A stretch of 64,000 nt of DNA from Sulfurimonas sp. (GTDB taxonomy: Bacteria > Campylobacterota > Campylobacteria > Campylobacterales > Sulfurimonadaceae), in the NCBI GenBank assembly GCA_028689055.1, contig JAQTWZ010000002.1:36330-100329 (forward strand), read 5' to 3'. A program made the translations under genes and the position numbers. Shown here in pieces: positions 44,124-54,305 of this stretch (positions within the stretch are counted from its first letter, which is position 1; every line of letters starts with the position of its first letter). The notes under the pieces were generated by a model. The model worked only from the letters and a program-made list of their open reading frames with translations. It did no database searches and had not been told where the DNA came from.

Positions 44124-45683
44124 ATGGATAAAAATCTACAGACTATCTTTCAATACCACGAAGAGACAAAACATTCACAAAAGCGTTACGCCAGATCTTT
44201 GGGCTATATGGACTGGGCAAATCAGCCAAATCCTTATCGTAGTTATAGTGGTGCGCAGGAGTTGCTTTTGCCTTTGGCAGATGCTCATGTGACACCGCCT
44301 TATCATTTGATATTTGAAAAAGATATGCCCTCTGCTCCACTTTTGATAGACTCCGTTTCTCAGTTTTTGCAGTTCTCTATGGGACTTGCAGCTATCAAAT
44401 CCGACGGACAAAATCAGTGGGCTCTGCGATGCAATGCCTCAAGCGGCAACCTGCATCCAAGTGAGGCCTATCTCATTTTACCGCCTCTCAATAGTATAAA
44501 TAAGCAGACAACTATCTCGCATTATGCGCCGAAAAATCATGCACTTGAAATTCTCAAATCTTACGATTGCACTATTTGGGAGACGCTTCCGGAAGGTTCT
44601 TTTTTTGTAGCTCTGAGCTCTATTGTTTATAGAGAGATTTGGAAATACGGTGAGAGAGCTTTTCGTTATACACACCTCGACGCTGGACATGCGGCACAAG
44701 CTTTGCATATAAGTGCAAAAACTCTTGGCTGGAGTCACCGACATATAAACCTAATTGATGATGCAGCACTCTCAAAACTCTTCGGCTTTGATGAATCGCT
44801 GCGTTTTAATGAGAATGAGCATGAGATAGCCGATATGTTGCTACTTATCACACCGCATAAATACGAAGCAGATGTGGATTTCACAGAGCTTTATAACGAT
44901 GCAAAGTTCAACTCTATAGCAAATGCAATCACTTCAAACTATCAAAAATGGCCGCTTATAGCCGAAGTAGAACAAGCAACTTTTTCTGCGCCTAGCCAAA
45001 GAGAAAAAACGCAAGACTTTGCTATCAAACGAACTCCCTCAGCCGAGGCGAAAGATATCATCCTCAAACGCCGCAGTGCGCAGGTGATGGATCCACATAA
45101 CAAACATATCTCTTATGAAAGTTTTTTCACTATGCTTGAGAGTACGCTGGAGAGTTTTGATGGCGCACAAAACGCAGTCAATCTTTTTATCTTTGTCCAT
45201 GATGTTGCAACGCTAAAAGCAGGATTGTATATGTTTGTTCGTAATGAAACGCAGCTAGATGCACTCAAAGATGCGATGCAAAAAATATTTCTCTGGGAAA
45301 AAATAGATACAAATCTTTATGCACTCTCGTATGAAGATCTCAGAGAATACGCAAAAGCTTTCTCATGTGCTCAAAATATTGCAAGCGATGGCGCTTTTAG
45401 TTTGGGGATGCTCAGTTCTTTTGCGGATGATCTGTTGCAAAATGGTCCGCACAGATATAAAGAGATGTATTGGGAGTGTGGAGCGATCGGTCAGCAGCTT
45501 TATCTTGAAGCGACTGCGTTTGGGCTGAGCGCTACAGGAATAGGCTGCTTTTTGGACGATGCTATGCACCAGATTTTGGGACTTCGTACAAATAAGTTTC
45601 AGTCGCTCTATCATTTCACAGTTGGTCGCGGTCTCACAGATTCAAGACTGCTTACACTCAAACCCTACGCACAAAGAGACTAA
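44124..45683 (+). CDS. SagB/ThcOx-like tandem nitroreductase-fold protein
   Basis: A 519-residue protein made of two nitroreductase-like halves. The first (about 75-270) has CNASSGNLHPSEAYLI and AFRYTHLDAGHAAQAL, the hallmark boxes of SagB-type FMN dehydrogenases. The second (about 310-510) repeats them in degenerate form (ILKRRSAQVMD, YWECGAIGQQLYLEATAFGL). SagB enzymes oxidise azoline rings in modified peptides, but no cyclodehydratase or precursor gene is nearby, so the substrate is unknown and a general FMN oxidoreductase is as likely. It stands alone between the island and a terminator hairpin. Confidence 0.8.
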   Translation: MDKNLQTIFQYHEETKHSQKRYARSLGYMDWANQPNPYRSYSGAQELLLPLADAHVTPPYHLIFEKDMPSAPLLIDSVSQFLQFSMGLAAIKSDGQNQWALRCNASSGNLHPSEAYLILPPLNSINKQTTISHYAPKNHALEILKSYDCTIWETLPEGSFFVALSSIVYREIWKYGERAFRYTHLDAGHAAQALHISAKTLGWSHRHINLIDDAALSKLFGFDESLRFNENEHEIADMLLLITPHKYEADVDFTELYNDAKFNSIANAITSNYQKWPLIAEVEQATFSAPSQREKTQDFAIKRTPSAEAKDIILKRRSAQVMDPHNKHISYESFFTMLESTLESFDGAQNAVNLFIFVHDVATLKAGLYMFVRNETQLDALKDAMQKIFLWEKIDTNLYALSYEDLREYAKAFSCAQNIASDGAFSLGMLSSFADDLLQNGPHRYKEMYWECGAIGQQLYLEATAFGLSATGIGCFLDDAMHQILGLRTNKFQSLYHFTVGRGLTDSRLLTLKPYAQRD

Positions 45684-45708
45684 AAAGAGTGCTTCATGAG
45701 CGCTCTTT
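45684..45708. terminator. Bidirectional terminator hairpin
   Basis: AAAGAGTGC pairs with GCGCTCTTT over nine positions (one G-T pair) around a seven-base loop. It lies directly after the SagB-like stop and abuts the convergent osmC stop. The A and T ends would serve transcription from either side. Confidence 0.7.
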
Positions 45709-46171
45709 AGCTAGGACACGCTTCTATTTCGCCCATATCTATCTTCGTTCCAGCGCCTGAAATCATCTTCTCATTTTCACGGATAATTTTACCGTTGTGC
45801 GTGATAGAGTACGAGATCGCTGTTGTGTCGCGAATCGTGTTGATAGTTGAGCAGTAAGTTTCCAAAGAAGCCATAACCCAACGCGCCGCTATCACATCAT
45901 CCGCGTCTGAGTCAAATTTGTACTCTAAATGCAAAGTGTTAAACTTTCTCGGTTGATCTTCATTGCGTACGACATCACCGTCTATCACCAAGTTCGATAC
46001 CGTTTTACCTGCATTTTTTGGCAAAAGTACCATATCAGTCGCGCTGCAAGTGATGATACCTGCCAAAAAATACTCTACGGGAGAAATAGTCGGACAATCA
46101 ATAATAAAACTACTTTTTTCAGTTTTTGCTTCAAATTGCATACCCTCTTTATGTGCTACGGATACTTTCAT
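45707..46171 (-). CDS. OsmC/Ohr-family protein
   Basis: A 154-residue protein of the OsmC fold. Segments SPVEYFLAGIITCSATDMVL (first conserved Cys region) and WVMASLETYCSTINTIRDTT (second) correspond to the paired cysteines that reduce organic hydroperoxides in this family. The spacing and a C-terminal extension after the domain differ from Ohr, so a general OsmC-like protein is the safer call. It is four bases downstream of argH, so probably cotranscribed. Confidence 0.82.
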   Translation of the reverse strand: MKVSVAHKEGMQFEAKTEKSSFIIDCPTISPVEYFLAGIITCSATDMVLLPKNAGKTVSNLVIDGDVVRNEDQPRKFNTLHLEYKFDSDADDVIAARWVMASLETYCSTINTIRDTTAISYSITHNGKIIRENEKMISGAGTKIDMGEIEACPS

Positions 46172-46174
46172 TTT

Positions 46175-47554
46175 TTATGCTCCCAAAAAGTTTTTGAAAT
46201 ATTCTAACTGTTCTTCTGTACGGACGGTTGCCGTTCCGCCTGCGGATTTTCTCGCGTTCATCGAGTGTTCAAGCTGTAAAAACGCCAACACATCTTCGCT
46301 TATTCTTGCATCGATCTCTTGAAGATATCCCAGTTCTATCTCACTGAGATCGATTTTGAGCTCTTCACTTTTTGCGACTGCTTTTCCTGTGATGAAGTGT
46401 GCTTCACGAAAAGGAATATCGCATTTTTGCACCAAATAATCAGCCAAATCTGTTGCACTCAAGTGCCCGATTTTAGAAGCTTTTGCCATATTGTGCGCTT
46501 TTACCTGCATCGTTTTGATAGCTTCTTTGAGGATTTCAAGTGATATTTCCGCTGTTTCTACTGCGTCAAAAACTCCCTCTTTATCTTCTTGAGTATCTTT
46601 GTTGTATGCAAGAGGAAGCCCTTTCATCACCGTCAAAAGTCCCATGAGCGAACCATAAACGCGACCTGTTTTTCCGCGTAAAAGTTCAGGAACATCAGGA
46701 TTTTTCTTTTGTGGCATGATAGAAGAACCTGTCGAATACGCATCACTCAGCTCAACAAAACCAAATTCATAACTCGACCACATCACGATTTCTTCACTCA
46801 AACGTGAGATGTGCATCATCATCGTAGAGATATTAAACAATATCTCTAAAGCAAAATCTCTGTCACTTACAGTATCAAGACAATTGACACTAGCACTCTC
46901 AAAACCCAAAAGTGATGCCGTATATTCTCTGTCGATATTGTGTGGTGTTCCTGCAAGTGCGGCACAACCCAAAGGTGAGATGTTGTTGCGTTTATGAGAA
47001 CTCTCAAATCTCTCGATATCACGTTTAAACATTGCAAGGTAAGCACCCAAATGAAATCCGAAGTTGATAGGCTGCGCGTGTTGGAGGTGTGTCATACCCG
47101 GTAAAATTGTCTCTGTGTGTTTTTGCGCTACGACCAAAATCTCTTGCATGAGCAGCTTGAGCGCTTCAACTATTTCAAGATTTTTTCTCAAAACATAACG
47201 ACGAAAATCAACCGCCACTTGATCATTTCTACTTCTTGCGGTATGGAGTTTTTTGCCTGCTTCGCCGATGATTGCGGTCAAACGCTTCTCTATAGCCATA
47301 TGCAAATCTTCATCAGAGATTTTCCACTCAAAAGCACCGGATTCTATCTCTTTGAGCACTTGCGCCAAACCTGTTTGAATCTCTGCAAGTTCTTGTTCTG
47401 TTAAGATATTCTGTTTTGTAAGCATCGTTGCATGAGCGAGTGAACCTTCGATATCCTCACGATAGAGTTTTCTATCGAACATAATCGACGCATTAAACGC
47501 ATCCAAAAGAGATGAAGTACCCGTAGAAAAACGGCCTGACCACATTTTATCCAT
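46175..47554 (-). CDS. argH: Argininosuccinate lyase
   Basis: A 459-residue ArgH of usual length. It begins [20 protein letters not shown] and carries the fumarase-superfamily signature [13 protein letters not shown] (catalytic Ser loop), plus [11 protein letters not shown] and [10 protein letters not shown]. It releases fumarate from argininosuccinate to give arginine. The reading frame and all motifs are intact. Confidence 0.97.
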   Translation of the reverse strand: MDKMWSGRFSTGTSSLLDAFNASIMFDRKLYREDIEGSLAHATMLTKQNILTEQELAEIQTGLAQVLKEIESGAFEWKISDEDLHMAIEKRLTAIIGEAGKKLHTARSRNDQVAVDFRRYVLRKNLEIVEALKLLMQEILVVAQKHTETILPGMTHLQHAQPINFGFHLGAYLAMFKRDIERFESSHKRNNISPLGCAALAGTPHNIDREYTASLLGFESASVNCLDTVSDRDFALEILFNISTMMMHISRLSEEIVMWSSYEFGFVELSDAYSTGSSIMPQKKNPDVPELLRGKTGRVYGSLMGLLTVMKGLPLAYNKDTQEDKEGVFDAVETAEISLEILKEAIKTMQVKAHNMAKASKIGHLSATDLADYLVQKCDIPFREAHFITGKAVAKSEELKIDLSEIELGYLQEIDARISEDVLAFLQLEHSMNARKSAGGTATVRTEEQLEYFKNFLGA

Positions 47555-47645
47555 AATGATTTCCTTGATTTTATTTAAATATCTCTGTAAGTAAAAAAGT
47601 TTTGTATTTTATCCAAATATATCTGTAGATGAAAGAGTTTGAAGG

Positions 47646-47673
47646 TTTATAGATAGATTTTTCTATCTATAAA
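47646..47673. terminator. Perfect inverted repeat, probable terminator
   Basis: TTTATAGATAG and CTATCTATAAA form an 11-base perfect stem with a six-base loop (ATTTTT). It lies about 25 bases after the stop of the small cytochrome gene and upstream of argH. The run of T bases after the stem is weak, so termination is probable rather than certain. Confidence 0.5.
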
Positions 47674-47697
47674 AGAGGGATATTTTTGTGCAAATAC

Positions 47698-48033
47698 TTA
47701 ATTGCAAGCAGGAACATTTCCACTATCTTTAGCATATTCTACTAAAAAGTCTTGAAGATGTTTTGATTTTTTCTCATAACTATTACTCTCAAAATATTCC
47801 CAAGAATCTTTTGCATCTTTATTTTTCAAGTGCAACTCAGCTAATGGTTTTCCCTTTTCTTCCATAAGCTTTTTCCAATCTCTCATTGTCTTTTTGGCTA
47901 TAAAAGTTTGACCACCGCTATGGCATGACACACACTCTTTGACAAAAATTTTCTGACCCTTATGGATTGCTGTTTCTGAAGAAGCACAAAAAACAAAAAA
48001 TATGGACACAAATGTTAAAACAACTTTACTCAT
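47698..48033 (-). CDS. Small periplasmic cytochrome c, paralogue of the next gene
   Basis: A 111-residue protein started at ATG 48033, which has a strong GAGGAGGAAGG ribosome site; a longer frame begins at 48078. A signal peptide (VVLTFVSIFFVFCASS) precedes the heme site CVSCH. The rest is rich in Lys, Trp and aromatic residues and ends FLVEYAKDSGNVPACN. This C-terminus, with its final Cys, is shared with the next gene. It should be a secreted monoheme electron carrier; a distal ligand is not obvious. Partners are unknown. Confidence 0.78.
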   Translation of the reverse strand: MSKVVLTFVSIFFVFCASSETAIHKGQKIFVKECVSCHSGGQTFIAKKTMRDWKKLMEEKGKPLAELHLKNKDAKDSWEYFESNSYEKKSKHLQDFLVEYAKDSGNVPACN

Positions 48034-48164
48034 ATATCTACCTTCCTCCTCTGCGATAATTTCTGATTGATGGTACATTAGAAATTATTATGCTTTGCTT
48101 GTATCACATCAAAATTATAAATTAATAACAAAATTGAGACAAAAAAGGATTTATAGCTTATATA

Positions 48165-48500
48165 TTAGTCACATGCAGGAATATTTCCTGTATCTGATGC
48201 ATATTCCATAAAGAAGTCTCTATAGTGTGGCACATGTTTACTATAGCGATCGCCTCGGAAGTATTCTAATGATTTGAGTGCATTTGTATTCTTAGCATGA
48301 ATAAGTAATAACGGTGCACCATCGTCTTTGAGTAAATCAGACCACTGCTTGGTATTTTTATTAATAACAAATTCTAAAGCCGTTCCGTGACATTCAAGAC
48401 ACATATTTTTAAAAAGACCGTGTCCTTTATAGACACTAGCGGAGAGTTCAAGAGAAGATATGCTGAGATAGCAAAGTAGAAATACGATGTTTTTATTCAT
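48165..48500 (-). CDS. Small periplasmic cytochrome c
   Basis: A 111-residue protein with a signal peptide (IVFLLCYLSISSLELSA), a heme site CLECH at about residue 34, and the C-terminus FFMEYASDTGNIPACD. Its length, heme position and C-terminal pattern (EYA-x-D-x-GN-x-PAC) match its neighbour at 47698, so the two are a tandem duplication. They are separated by about 130 bases and may have separate promoters. The conserved terminal Cys could form a disulfide or a second attachment point. Function beyond electron transfer is unknown. Confidence 0.78.
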   Translation of the reverse strand: MNKNIVFLLCYLSISSLELSASVYKGHGLFKNMCLECHGTALEFVINKNTKQWSDLLKDDGAPLLLIHAKNTNALKSLEYFRGDRYSKHVPHYRDFFMEYASDTGNIPACD

Positions 48501-48595
48501 AATTAACCCCTAGAGAGAATTTGTATTTTAACGATATCCTTTTATTGCAAAAGCCCTATAAGTATAACATAAATTAATACAAGTTTGAAAGGAAA

Positions 48596-50410
48596 CTAGA
48601 GTTGAAAAAAATTAAAACGTTTCTCTTCTAAATCCCAAATACCTTTTTCTTTTAACGAAGCCACTACGCTTGGTGTGCAATCCACATCATGGGGCCATTC
48701 ACGAGTAAATCCATCAAGAGCATTTTTATTTGTTCCATCCACGCAGACTAAAGATCCTGAGATAAAGATATCTCTTTGAGCATCTATGTTATTTGTGACT
48801 CTCCACACAAGCATATAAGCATTGGAGATATCATTTTTGGCTGCATCTACAAAAACAACGATACTCATAAACGCAGCTAAAGGAAGCAAAATATCAAAAT
48901 ATTCACGCACATTTTTGTCTTTTTCTATAGAGATCACCGTGATAGGATTTGCCGTTCTAAGCATGAACTGGTTGAGACCTTTAGCCTGTGGAAGGAGCTC
49001 TTTGACTTTAGTAAAAAGCAGTTCACTTGTAAGAATCTCAGGAGCTTCGACCTTATTTGCTTTTGTCAGGTCTATCCCCAATTTTCCCCCGACAAGAGTC
49101 TCTGGAGAAGAGTGGTCAAGCGCATCTAAAATCCCTTCTGATATAAATAGAGATTGCGGCGTAAAGCGGTTGAGTCCATAGGCGCAGATAGTCTCATAAC
49201 TCTCAAGTTTTGGAGCATTCTCATCAAAAAAGATAGCATGTTTTACAAAACTCATCTGCCCTGCACCCCAAAACGCATGCATAAACTGTTTTGCATGACC
49301 TTTGTAAAGCGGCTGCATCTTTGCAAGGATAAGGTTGTGAAAGCCTGCGTTTTCAGGCATATGATAATCAACTAAATCGGGAACGGTTGTTTTGAGTAAA
49401 GGAAAGAAAATCTTTCCTGTTGCCCAACCCATATATTTGTCTTCCAATGGCGGTTTACCGACAACTGTTGCAAGATAGACTCTTTTCTTTCGCATCGTTA
49501 TAGCGCTTACTTCAAGTACGGGATAAAGCTCAGCCAAAGTGTAGTATCCCGTATGATCTCCAAAAGGACCTTCTACTTTTAGCTCAGTAGTATCCACCCA
49601 ACCCTCGATGACATAATCCACATCTTCAGGAATATACAAAGGTGTAGTGAGAGACTTCACGAGTTTTGCGGGTTTTTTTGTGATAAGTCCGTACATGAGC
49701 AACTCATTGACGCCATAAGGAAGTGGAGCCGTTGCACACCATGTATAGAGAGGATTGCCGCCTATGGCGATACTCACAGGCATTTTTTTGCCGGCTTTTT
49801 GATATTGATCAAAAAAATGTGAGCTATCTTTATGTATCTGCCAGTGCATTCCTAGATGATTTTTGTCATAAACTTGCAGTCTGTACATTCCGAGGTTTAC
49901 CATTTCACCGTCAAGACTTTGTGTATAAGTTTGTCCCATAGTGATAAAAGGTCCGCCGTCTTGCTCCCAAGTCGTGAGCACAGGAATATCATGAAGATTG
50001 ATATCCGCACCCAGATATTTGAGCTCCTGACACGCACCTTCGCCTTGGCGTTTTTTTGGAAAGATATTTTTGAGAGAAAAAAGCTCACCCGCCATGGCAA
50101 GTTTATTCATAAAACCGCTAGGTGGTTTCATGTGAAGAAGTTTTGTGATCTCCTCTGCTACAGACTCTATCGTTCTGCCAAAAAGGAGTTCACAGCGTTT
50201 ATATGAGCCAAAAACATTCATAAGAATCGGCTCTTCAAACTTTTTACCGCTTTTACTATCGACTGCGTTTGTAAAAAGAAGCGCTTTGCCTCCATCTTCT
50301 TTTTTTACCTCGGCATACGCCAAATGCGGTATTTCAAGATAGATATCAACTGCATCATCTATTATTTTGAGTTCATTGTTTTTTTTTAACAGCTCAATAG
50401 TTTTTTTCAT
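48596..50410 (-). CDS. UbiD-family decarboxylase (probable menaquinone pathway)
   Basis: A 604-residue UbiD-type decarboxylase, the size of the menaquinone-associated branch in this phylum. GMYRLQVYDKNHLGMHWQIHKDSSHF holds the prenyl-FMN/metal-binding Arg, His and Glu environment, followed by MPVSIAIGGNPLY and GEWVDT-like EGWVDTTELKVEGPFGDHTGYY with the catalytic Glu. UbiD enzymes need prenylated FMN made by UbiX. In Campylobacterota using the futalosine route, such a decarboxylase acts on the 1,4-dihydroxy-6-naphthoate intermediate after prenylation; that role is inferred. It is the last gene of a long operon that also contains the polyprenyl synthase. Confidence 0.85.
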   Translation of the reverse strand: MKKTIELLKKNNELKIIDDAVDIYLEIPHLAYAEVKKEDGGKALLFTNAVDSKSGKKFEEPILMNVFGSYKRCELLFGRTIESVAEEITKLLHMKPPSGFMNKLAMAGELFSLKNIFPKKRQGEGACQELKYLGADINLHDIPVLTTWEQDGGPFITMGQTYTQSLDGEMVNLGMYRLQVYDKNHLGMHWQIHKDSSHFFDQYQKAGKKMPVSIAIGGNPLYTWCATAPLPYGVNELLMYGLITKKPAKLVKSLTTPLYIPEDVDYVIEGWVDTTELKVEGPFGDHTGYYTLAELYPVLEVSAITMRKKRVYLATVVGKPPLEDKYMGWATGKIFFPLLKTTVPDLVDYHMPENAGFHNLILAKMQPLYKGHAKQFMHAFWGAGQMSFVKHAIFFDENAPKLESYETICAYGLNRFTPQSLFISEGILDALDHSSPETLVGGKLGIDLTKANKVEAPEILTSELLFTKVKELLPQAKGLNQFMLRTANPITVISIEKDKNVREYFDILLPLAAFMSIVVFVDAAKNDISNAYMLVWRVTNNIDAQRDIFISGSLVCVDGTNKNALDGFTREWPHDVDCTPSVVASLKEKGIWDLEEKRFNFFQL

Positions 50411-50415
50411 TTGAC

Positions 50416-51357
50416 CTACTTATGAAGCATCATATTTTCAGCATCTTTGAGTAGCTCTTTGGCACCTCTAGCGATAAACTCATCCGCCATAGTACGGCCT
50501 ATTGTTTTGTAGAGTTCGCGGGAAACTATCTTGGTATCTGTGAGTATTTTTGTTCCATCAGGCAGACCTAAAACAGCTTTTATCATCACATCGTCATTTT
50601 CAAGTACAGTCGCACTCACGCCTATAGGCACATGGCATCCGCCCTCAAGTGTATCGACAAAGTCTCTCTCAATAGTCGTCTCTACACGGCTATAATCATC
50701 TTCAAGCCTTGCCACTATCGCCAGAACTTTTGCATCATCAATCGCTTCAATACCCAAAGCACCTTGTCCCATTGAAGGTATCATCTCATAAAGGGAGATA
50801 GGATAGACATGAGCCACACTCTCTACAAGACCGAGACGATTGATACCTGCAGCAGCCAAGATGATAGCATCAAATTCACCCTCTTTGAGTTTTCTGATAC
50901 GTGTGTCCACATTGCCACGAAGATCTTTGATGATGAGATCAGGTCTGAGTCGCTCTATCTGCATACGACGGCGAAGGGATGAAGTACCGACTACGGCACC
51001 TTTTGGAAGTGCTGCGATATCAGCGTACTTTTCACTTAAAAGCGCATCTCGTACATCTTCCCTCTCCGTAATTGCCGCAAGCAAAAGACCATCAGGCATC
51101 ACAGTTGGAACATCTTTGAGTGAATGTACTGCGATATGCGCCTCACCGCGAAGCATTGCTTCTTCAAGCTCTTTGAGAAAAAGACCTTTCCCGCCGATAG
51201 CCGCAAGCGGTCTGTCTATGATCTTATCACCGGTTGTAACAATAACATTTAACTCAACTTCCATTCCCGGATTTTGTTCTTCTAATACAGCCTTGATATG
51301 ATTAGACTGCCATAGGGCCAATTGTGAGCCTCGCGTTGCTATTATTAATTTTTTCAT
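50416..51357 (-). CDS. hemC: Porphobilinogen deaminase HemC
   Basis: A 313-residue HemC with the start IATRGSQLALWQSNHIK, the catalytic Asp in HSLKDVPT, GTSSLRRRMQI for substrate phosphate-like contacts, and the dipyrromethane-attachment Cys in LEGGCHVPIGV. It polymerises four porphobilinogen molecules to hydroxymethylbilane. It sits three bases after the DsbA/C-like gene and five bases before the UbiD gene, in the same transcript as hemA. Confidence 0.97.
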   Translation of the reverse strand: MKKLIIATRGSQLALWQSNHIKAVLEEQNPGMEVELNVIVTTGDKIIDRPLAAIGGKGLFLKELEEAMLRGEAHIAVHSLKDVPTVMPDGLLLAAITEREDVRDALLSEKYADIAALPKGAVVGTSSLRRRMQIERLRPDLIIKDLRGNVDTRIRKLKEGEFDAIILAAAGINRLGLVESVAHVYPISLYEMIPSMGQGALGIEAIDDAKVLAIVARLEDDYSRVETTIERDFVDTLEGGCHVPIGVSATVLENDDVMIKAVLGLPDGTKILTDTKIVSRELYKTIGRTMADEFIARGAKELLKDAENMMLHK

Positions 51358-51360
51358 CTC

Positions 51361-52188
51361 TTAGTTTGCCTTTAGATATTGTTTTTTTGTTTTATCCATC
51401 TTTCCATCATAAAAAAGTGTCGGAGTTCCCTGCACCATCAAATCTTCAGCAAGTTTCATATCATATTCGTATTGCTCCATCACTTTTTTGGATGTAAGAT
51501 CGGATGCTTTTACATCTGTTTTCATTGCTGCGTTAAATACACTCAAGATTTTATTGACATCTCTTTCATTTGGATTGATTTCGATTTTATAAAGCTCAAG
51601 CACCGCATCTTTTTTGCCTTGAAGTGTCGCTGCAATGGCTGCTTTTGTCAGTTCTATAGATGCAGGGTGCAGTGATGCAAGCGGAAAATGATAATAATAC
51701 AGAGCATAAAGTTCAGGGGATTTTTTCATATCTTCAATCGCACCGGGAACAAAACTTCTACAAAATGGACAAAGAGGGTCTGAAAAGATAGCGACTTTAT
51801 GTTTTGCGTTTGCGTTTCCATAGATGAGATTCTCTTTTTTGTATTGCGTTTCTTTAAACGCAGGAGAAACTGAATCTGCAAGATTTTCACCCGTTTTGAT
51901 ATTTACCAACTCTTTTGTGATAAGTGTTCCATCTGTAAACCAGACCATCTTTTGTTTGATTTGTTTTGGAGCAGGCTGTGCTTTGAGTGTAGCATCAATA
52001 CTCACAATCAAAGCTTCCCAACCGCTCATGCCATCAAGAGCGTTTCTTTCTACAACTTTTACTTCCAATGAAGTAATATTTGGATTGTTTTTAAATGATT
52101 TTTCTAAAAAATCCTCTACCTCTTTGTTTGTAGTAGCAGCAAAAAGAGCACTACTTAGAAGTGTGCTGAGTGTCAATAATTTCAACAT
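51361..52188 (-). CDS. Periplasmic thioredoxin-fold protein (DsbA/DsbC-like)
   Basis: A 275-residue secreted protein started at ATG 52188 with signal peptide LKLLTLSTLLSSALFA. The thioredoxin-fold active site is SDPLCPFCRSF at about residue 147, a CPFC redox motif, and the cis-Pro loop is QGTPTLFYDG. The approximately 115-residue N-terminal extension before the fold could be a dimerisation domain, as in DsbC/DsbG, but no similarity is visible. A disulfide isomerase or oxidase in c-type cytochrome-rich periplasm is the inferred role. The start overlaps the fxsA 3' end. Confidence 0.8.
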   Translation of the reverse strand: MLKLLTLSTLLSSALFAATTNKEVEDFLEKSFKNNPNITSLEVKVVERNALDGMSGWEALIVSIDATLKAQPAPKQIKQKMVWFTDGTLITKELVNIKTGENLADSVSPAFKETQYKKENLIYGNANAKHKVAIFSDPLCPFCRSFVPGAIEDMKKSPELYALYYYHFPLASLHPASIELTKAAIAATLQGKKDAVLELYKIEINPNERDVNKILSVFNAAMKTDVKASDLTSKKVMEQYEYDMKLAEDLMVQGTPTLFYDGKMDKTKKQYLKAN

Positions 52189-52579
52189 CGATAACATCGG
52201 AATCCTTTTGTATAGTATTTTGTGTAGGGTATGATTTATTACTTTGCGATTTTACATGAGTACGGTTAACAATCATCTTAGTAAAAACGCCAAACTGAAG
52301 TAAAATGCCGATAATATCTGTGAGAAATCCGGGAATAATAAGCAAAATCGCTCCGGCAATCGTAAAAAGATTGAGGCTTTGGAACTCCGACATATCTATC
52401 TGACGTGACGAAACTGCACGAATATTTTCACTCAAAGTAGCTCTAAAATTGCTCAGTATCACAATACCAATGAGTGCACTCAAGAGAATCTCAAAAAAAG
52501 TTGCAAGTCCGCCTATAGCTGAAGCGATATTGACAGATACAAGAACTTCTAACAAGAGATAAACTAAGAAATAAGGCAT
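52151..52579 (-). CDS. fxsA: FxsA family membrane protein
   Basis: A 142-residue protein started at ATG 52579, two bases after the proS stop. Three membrane helices are visible and the family box TIAGAILLIIPGFLTDIIGILL is clear. E. coli FxsA affects phage T7 exclusion; its cellular role is unknown. The hydrophilic tail (about 115-142, rich in Ser, Thr and Asp) overlaps the beginning of the thioredoxin-fold gene in another frame. Confidence 0.85.
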   Translation of the reverse strand: MPYFLVYLLLEVLVSVNIASAIGGLATFFEILLSALIGIVILSNFRATLSENIRAVSSRQIDMSEFQSLNLFTIAGAILLIIPGFLTDIIGILLQFGVFTKMIVNRTHVKSQSNKSYPTQNTIQKDSDVIDVEIIDTQHTSK

Positions 52580-52580
52580 C

Positions 52581-54284
52581 TTAGATAAGTTCCCTAATTT
52601 TTGTAACAAGTTCGCTTGCGTTTAGAGAGATTTTTTCATTTGTTTTGCGGACATAAATCTCCGCCAAACCACTCTCAAGCTCTTTACCGATGATGATTGT
52701 ATAAGGAAAACCTATCAACTCCGCGTCTTTCATCTTGAAGCCAAATCTCTCTTTACGGTCATCAAGCATCGTCTCGATTCCAAGATCATTGAGATTAGCA
52801 TAAAGCTCTTCCCCAAGTGCTACCTGTGCATCCTCTTTGATGTTTGAAATCATGATATTTACCATATAAGGAGCACTTTCTTTTGTCCAGATACAGCCGT
52901 TTTCATCATGGTTCTGCTCAATGATAGCAGCAACAAGACGACTTACACCCATTCCGTATGTTCCCATTACAAATGGCTGTGCTTTGCCGTTTTCGTCCAA
53001 AAACTCTGCTTTGAGTGCTGCAGAATATGTTGTGCCAAGTTTGAAAATATGCCCTACTTCGATCCCTTTTGTAAATGATAAAGTGCCCTCACATTTTGGA
53101 CAGCAATCTCCTTCATTTACCTCTGCAATATCATAAAAATAGGCCACTTCACTAATAATAGAGAGATCCACATTCACATAATGGTAATCCGTTTCATTTG
53201 CGCCACAAACCATATTGGCTGCGTTTTTGAGTTCAATATCCATCACATGTTTTGCTTTATCTTGATCAAGCGGACCGATAAAACCGGGGACAAGCCCTAA
53301 CTCTTGAAGTTCTTCTTCGCTTGCGTCGGTGATATCAAGAGCACCGGCTGCGTTTAATGCTTTTACCTCTTGAAGGTTGTCGCTTCCTCTTAAAAAGTAA
53401 AGAACAATCTCACTATCTTCTTCATATATCAGTTTTTTCGCAACGCACTTCACCGTATAGTAGGGATCAATTTTGAAAAAGTTTGCCAAATCTTCTATAC
53501 TTTTGATATTTGGTGTCTGAAACTTGTTGATATTTCCCTCAGGTGCATCAGGAACTGCCACTTTATTACCGCGAACCGCTGCTTCAATATTTGCGCCGTA
53601 CTCGCATTTGTCACAAATAGCGATAGTATCTTCTCCGCTGCCTGCGATAACCATAAGCTCTTTTGAGCCACTTCCACCGATAGCACCGCTGTCTGCTTCG
53701 ACTATTCTAAAATCAAGACCAAGTCTATTTAAAATCTTTTTGTATGCTTCTTCCATCGCATCAAATTCTCTGTCCATATCGGCTTCAGAGGCATGAAAAC
53801 TATAGCCGTCTTTCATAATAAACTCACGTCCACGCATCAGTCCAAAACGCGGTCTTGCTTCATCACGGAACTTTGTTTTTATCTGATACAAATTCATCGG
53901 AAGCTGCTTGTAGCTTGTAACACGATTGCGAACCATATCAACCATCATCTCTTCATGAGTGGGTCCTAGAACAAAAAGATTCTCTTTTCTATCACGAAAA
54001 CGCAGTAACTCTTTTCCAAACTTTTCTATTCGCCCGCTCTCGGCCCAAAGATCTGCTGGTGTCACGAAGCTCAGTTCCACCTCTTGTGCACCTGCTTTAC
54101 TCATCTCTTCGTTGATAATGTTTTCAATCTTTTTGATAACTCTTTTTCCAAGAGGCATATAGTTATAAAGACCGCTTGCAACCTGTGAAACAAAACCCGC
54201 GCGGGATAAAAATATATGACTTGCCAAACTCGCATCCGAAGGTGCTTCTTTTGTTGTTGGTATAAACGCTCTGCTTCTTCTCAC
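52581..54284 (-). CDS. proS: Prolyl-tRNA synthetase (bacterial type)
   Basis: A 567-residue class II synthetase with the bacterial arrangement: motif 1 [20 protein letters not shown], motif 2 [17 protein letters not shown], the editing INS domain between (about 230-400), and motif 3 [14 protein letters not shown]. It charges tRNA-Pro. It belongs to the long minus-strand operon between hemA and fxsA. Confidence 0.97.
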   Translation of the reverse strand: MRRSRAFIPTTKEAPSDASLASHIFLSRAGFVSQVASGLYNYMPLGKRVIKKIENIINEEMSKAGAQEVELSFVTPADLWAESGRIEKFGKELLRFRDRKENLFVLGPTHEEMMVDMVRNRVTSYKQLPMNLYQIKTKFRDEARPRFGLMRGREFIMKDGYSFHASEADMDREFDAMEEAYKKILNRLGLDFRIVEADSGAIGGSGSKELMVIAGSGEDTIAICDKCEYGANIEAAVRGNKVAVPDAPEGNINKFQTPNIKSIEDLANFFKIDPYYTVKCVAKKLIYEEDSEIVLYFLRGSDNLQEVKALNAAGALDITDASEEELQELGLVPGFIGPLDQDKAKHVMDIELKNAANMVCGANETDYHYVNVDLSIISEVAYFYDIAEVNEGDCCPKCEGTLSFTKGIEVGHIFKLGTTYSAALKAEFLDENGKAQPFVMGTYGMGVSRLVAAIIEQNHDENGCIWTKESAPYMVNIMISNIKEDAQVALGEELYANLNDLGIETMLDDRKERFGFKMKDAELIGFPYTIIIGKELESGLAEIYVRKTNEKISLNASELVTKIRELI

Positions 54285-54305
54285 TTGTGTCCTTTTTTGT
54301 ACAGT

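Noticed and set aside
46175..47554. Open frames in other reading frames of argH, proS, flhA and hemL longer than 60 codons.
   Set aside because: They lie inside genes with clear family motifs and show no start context or protein-like composition.
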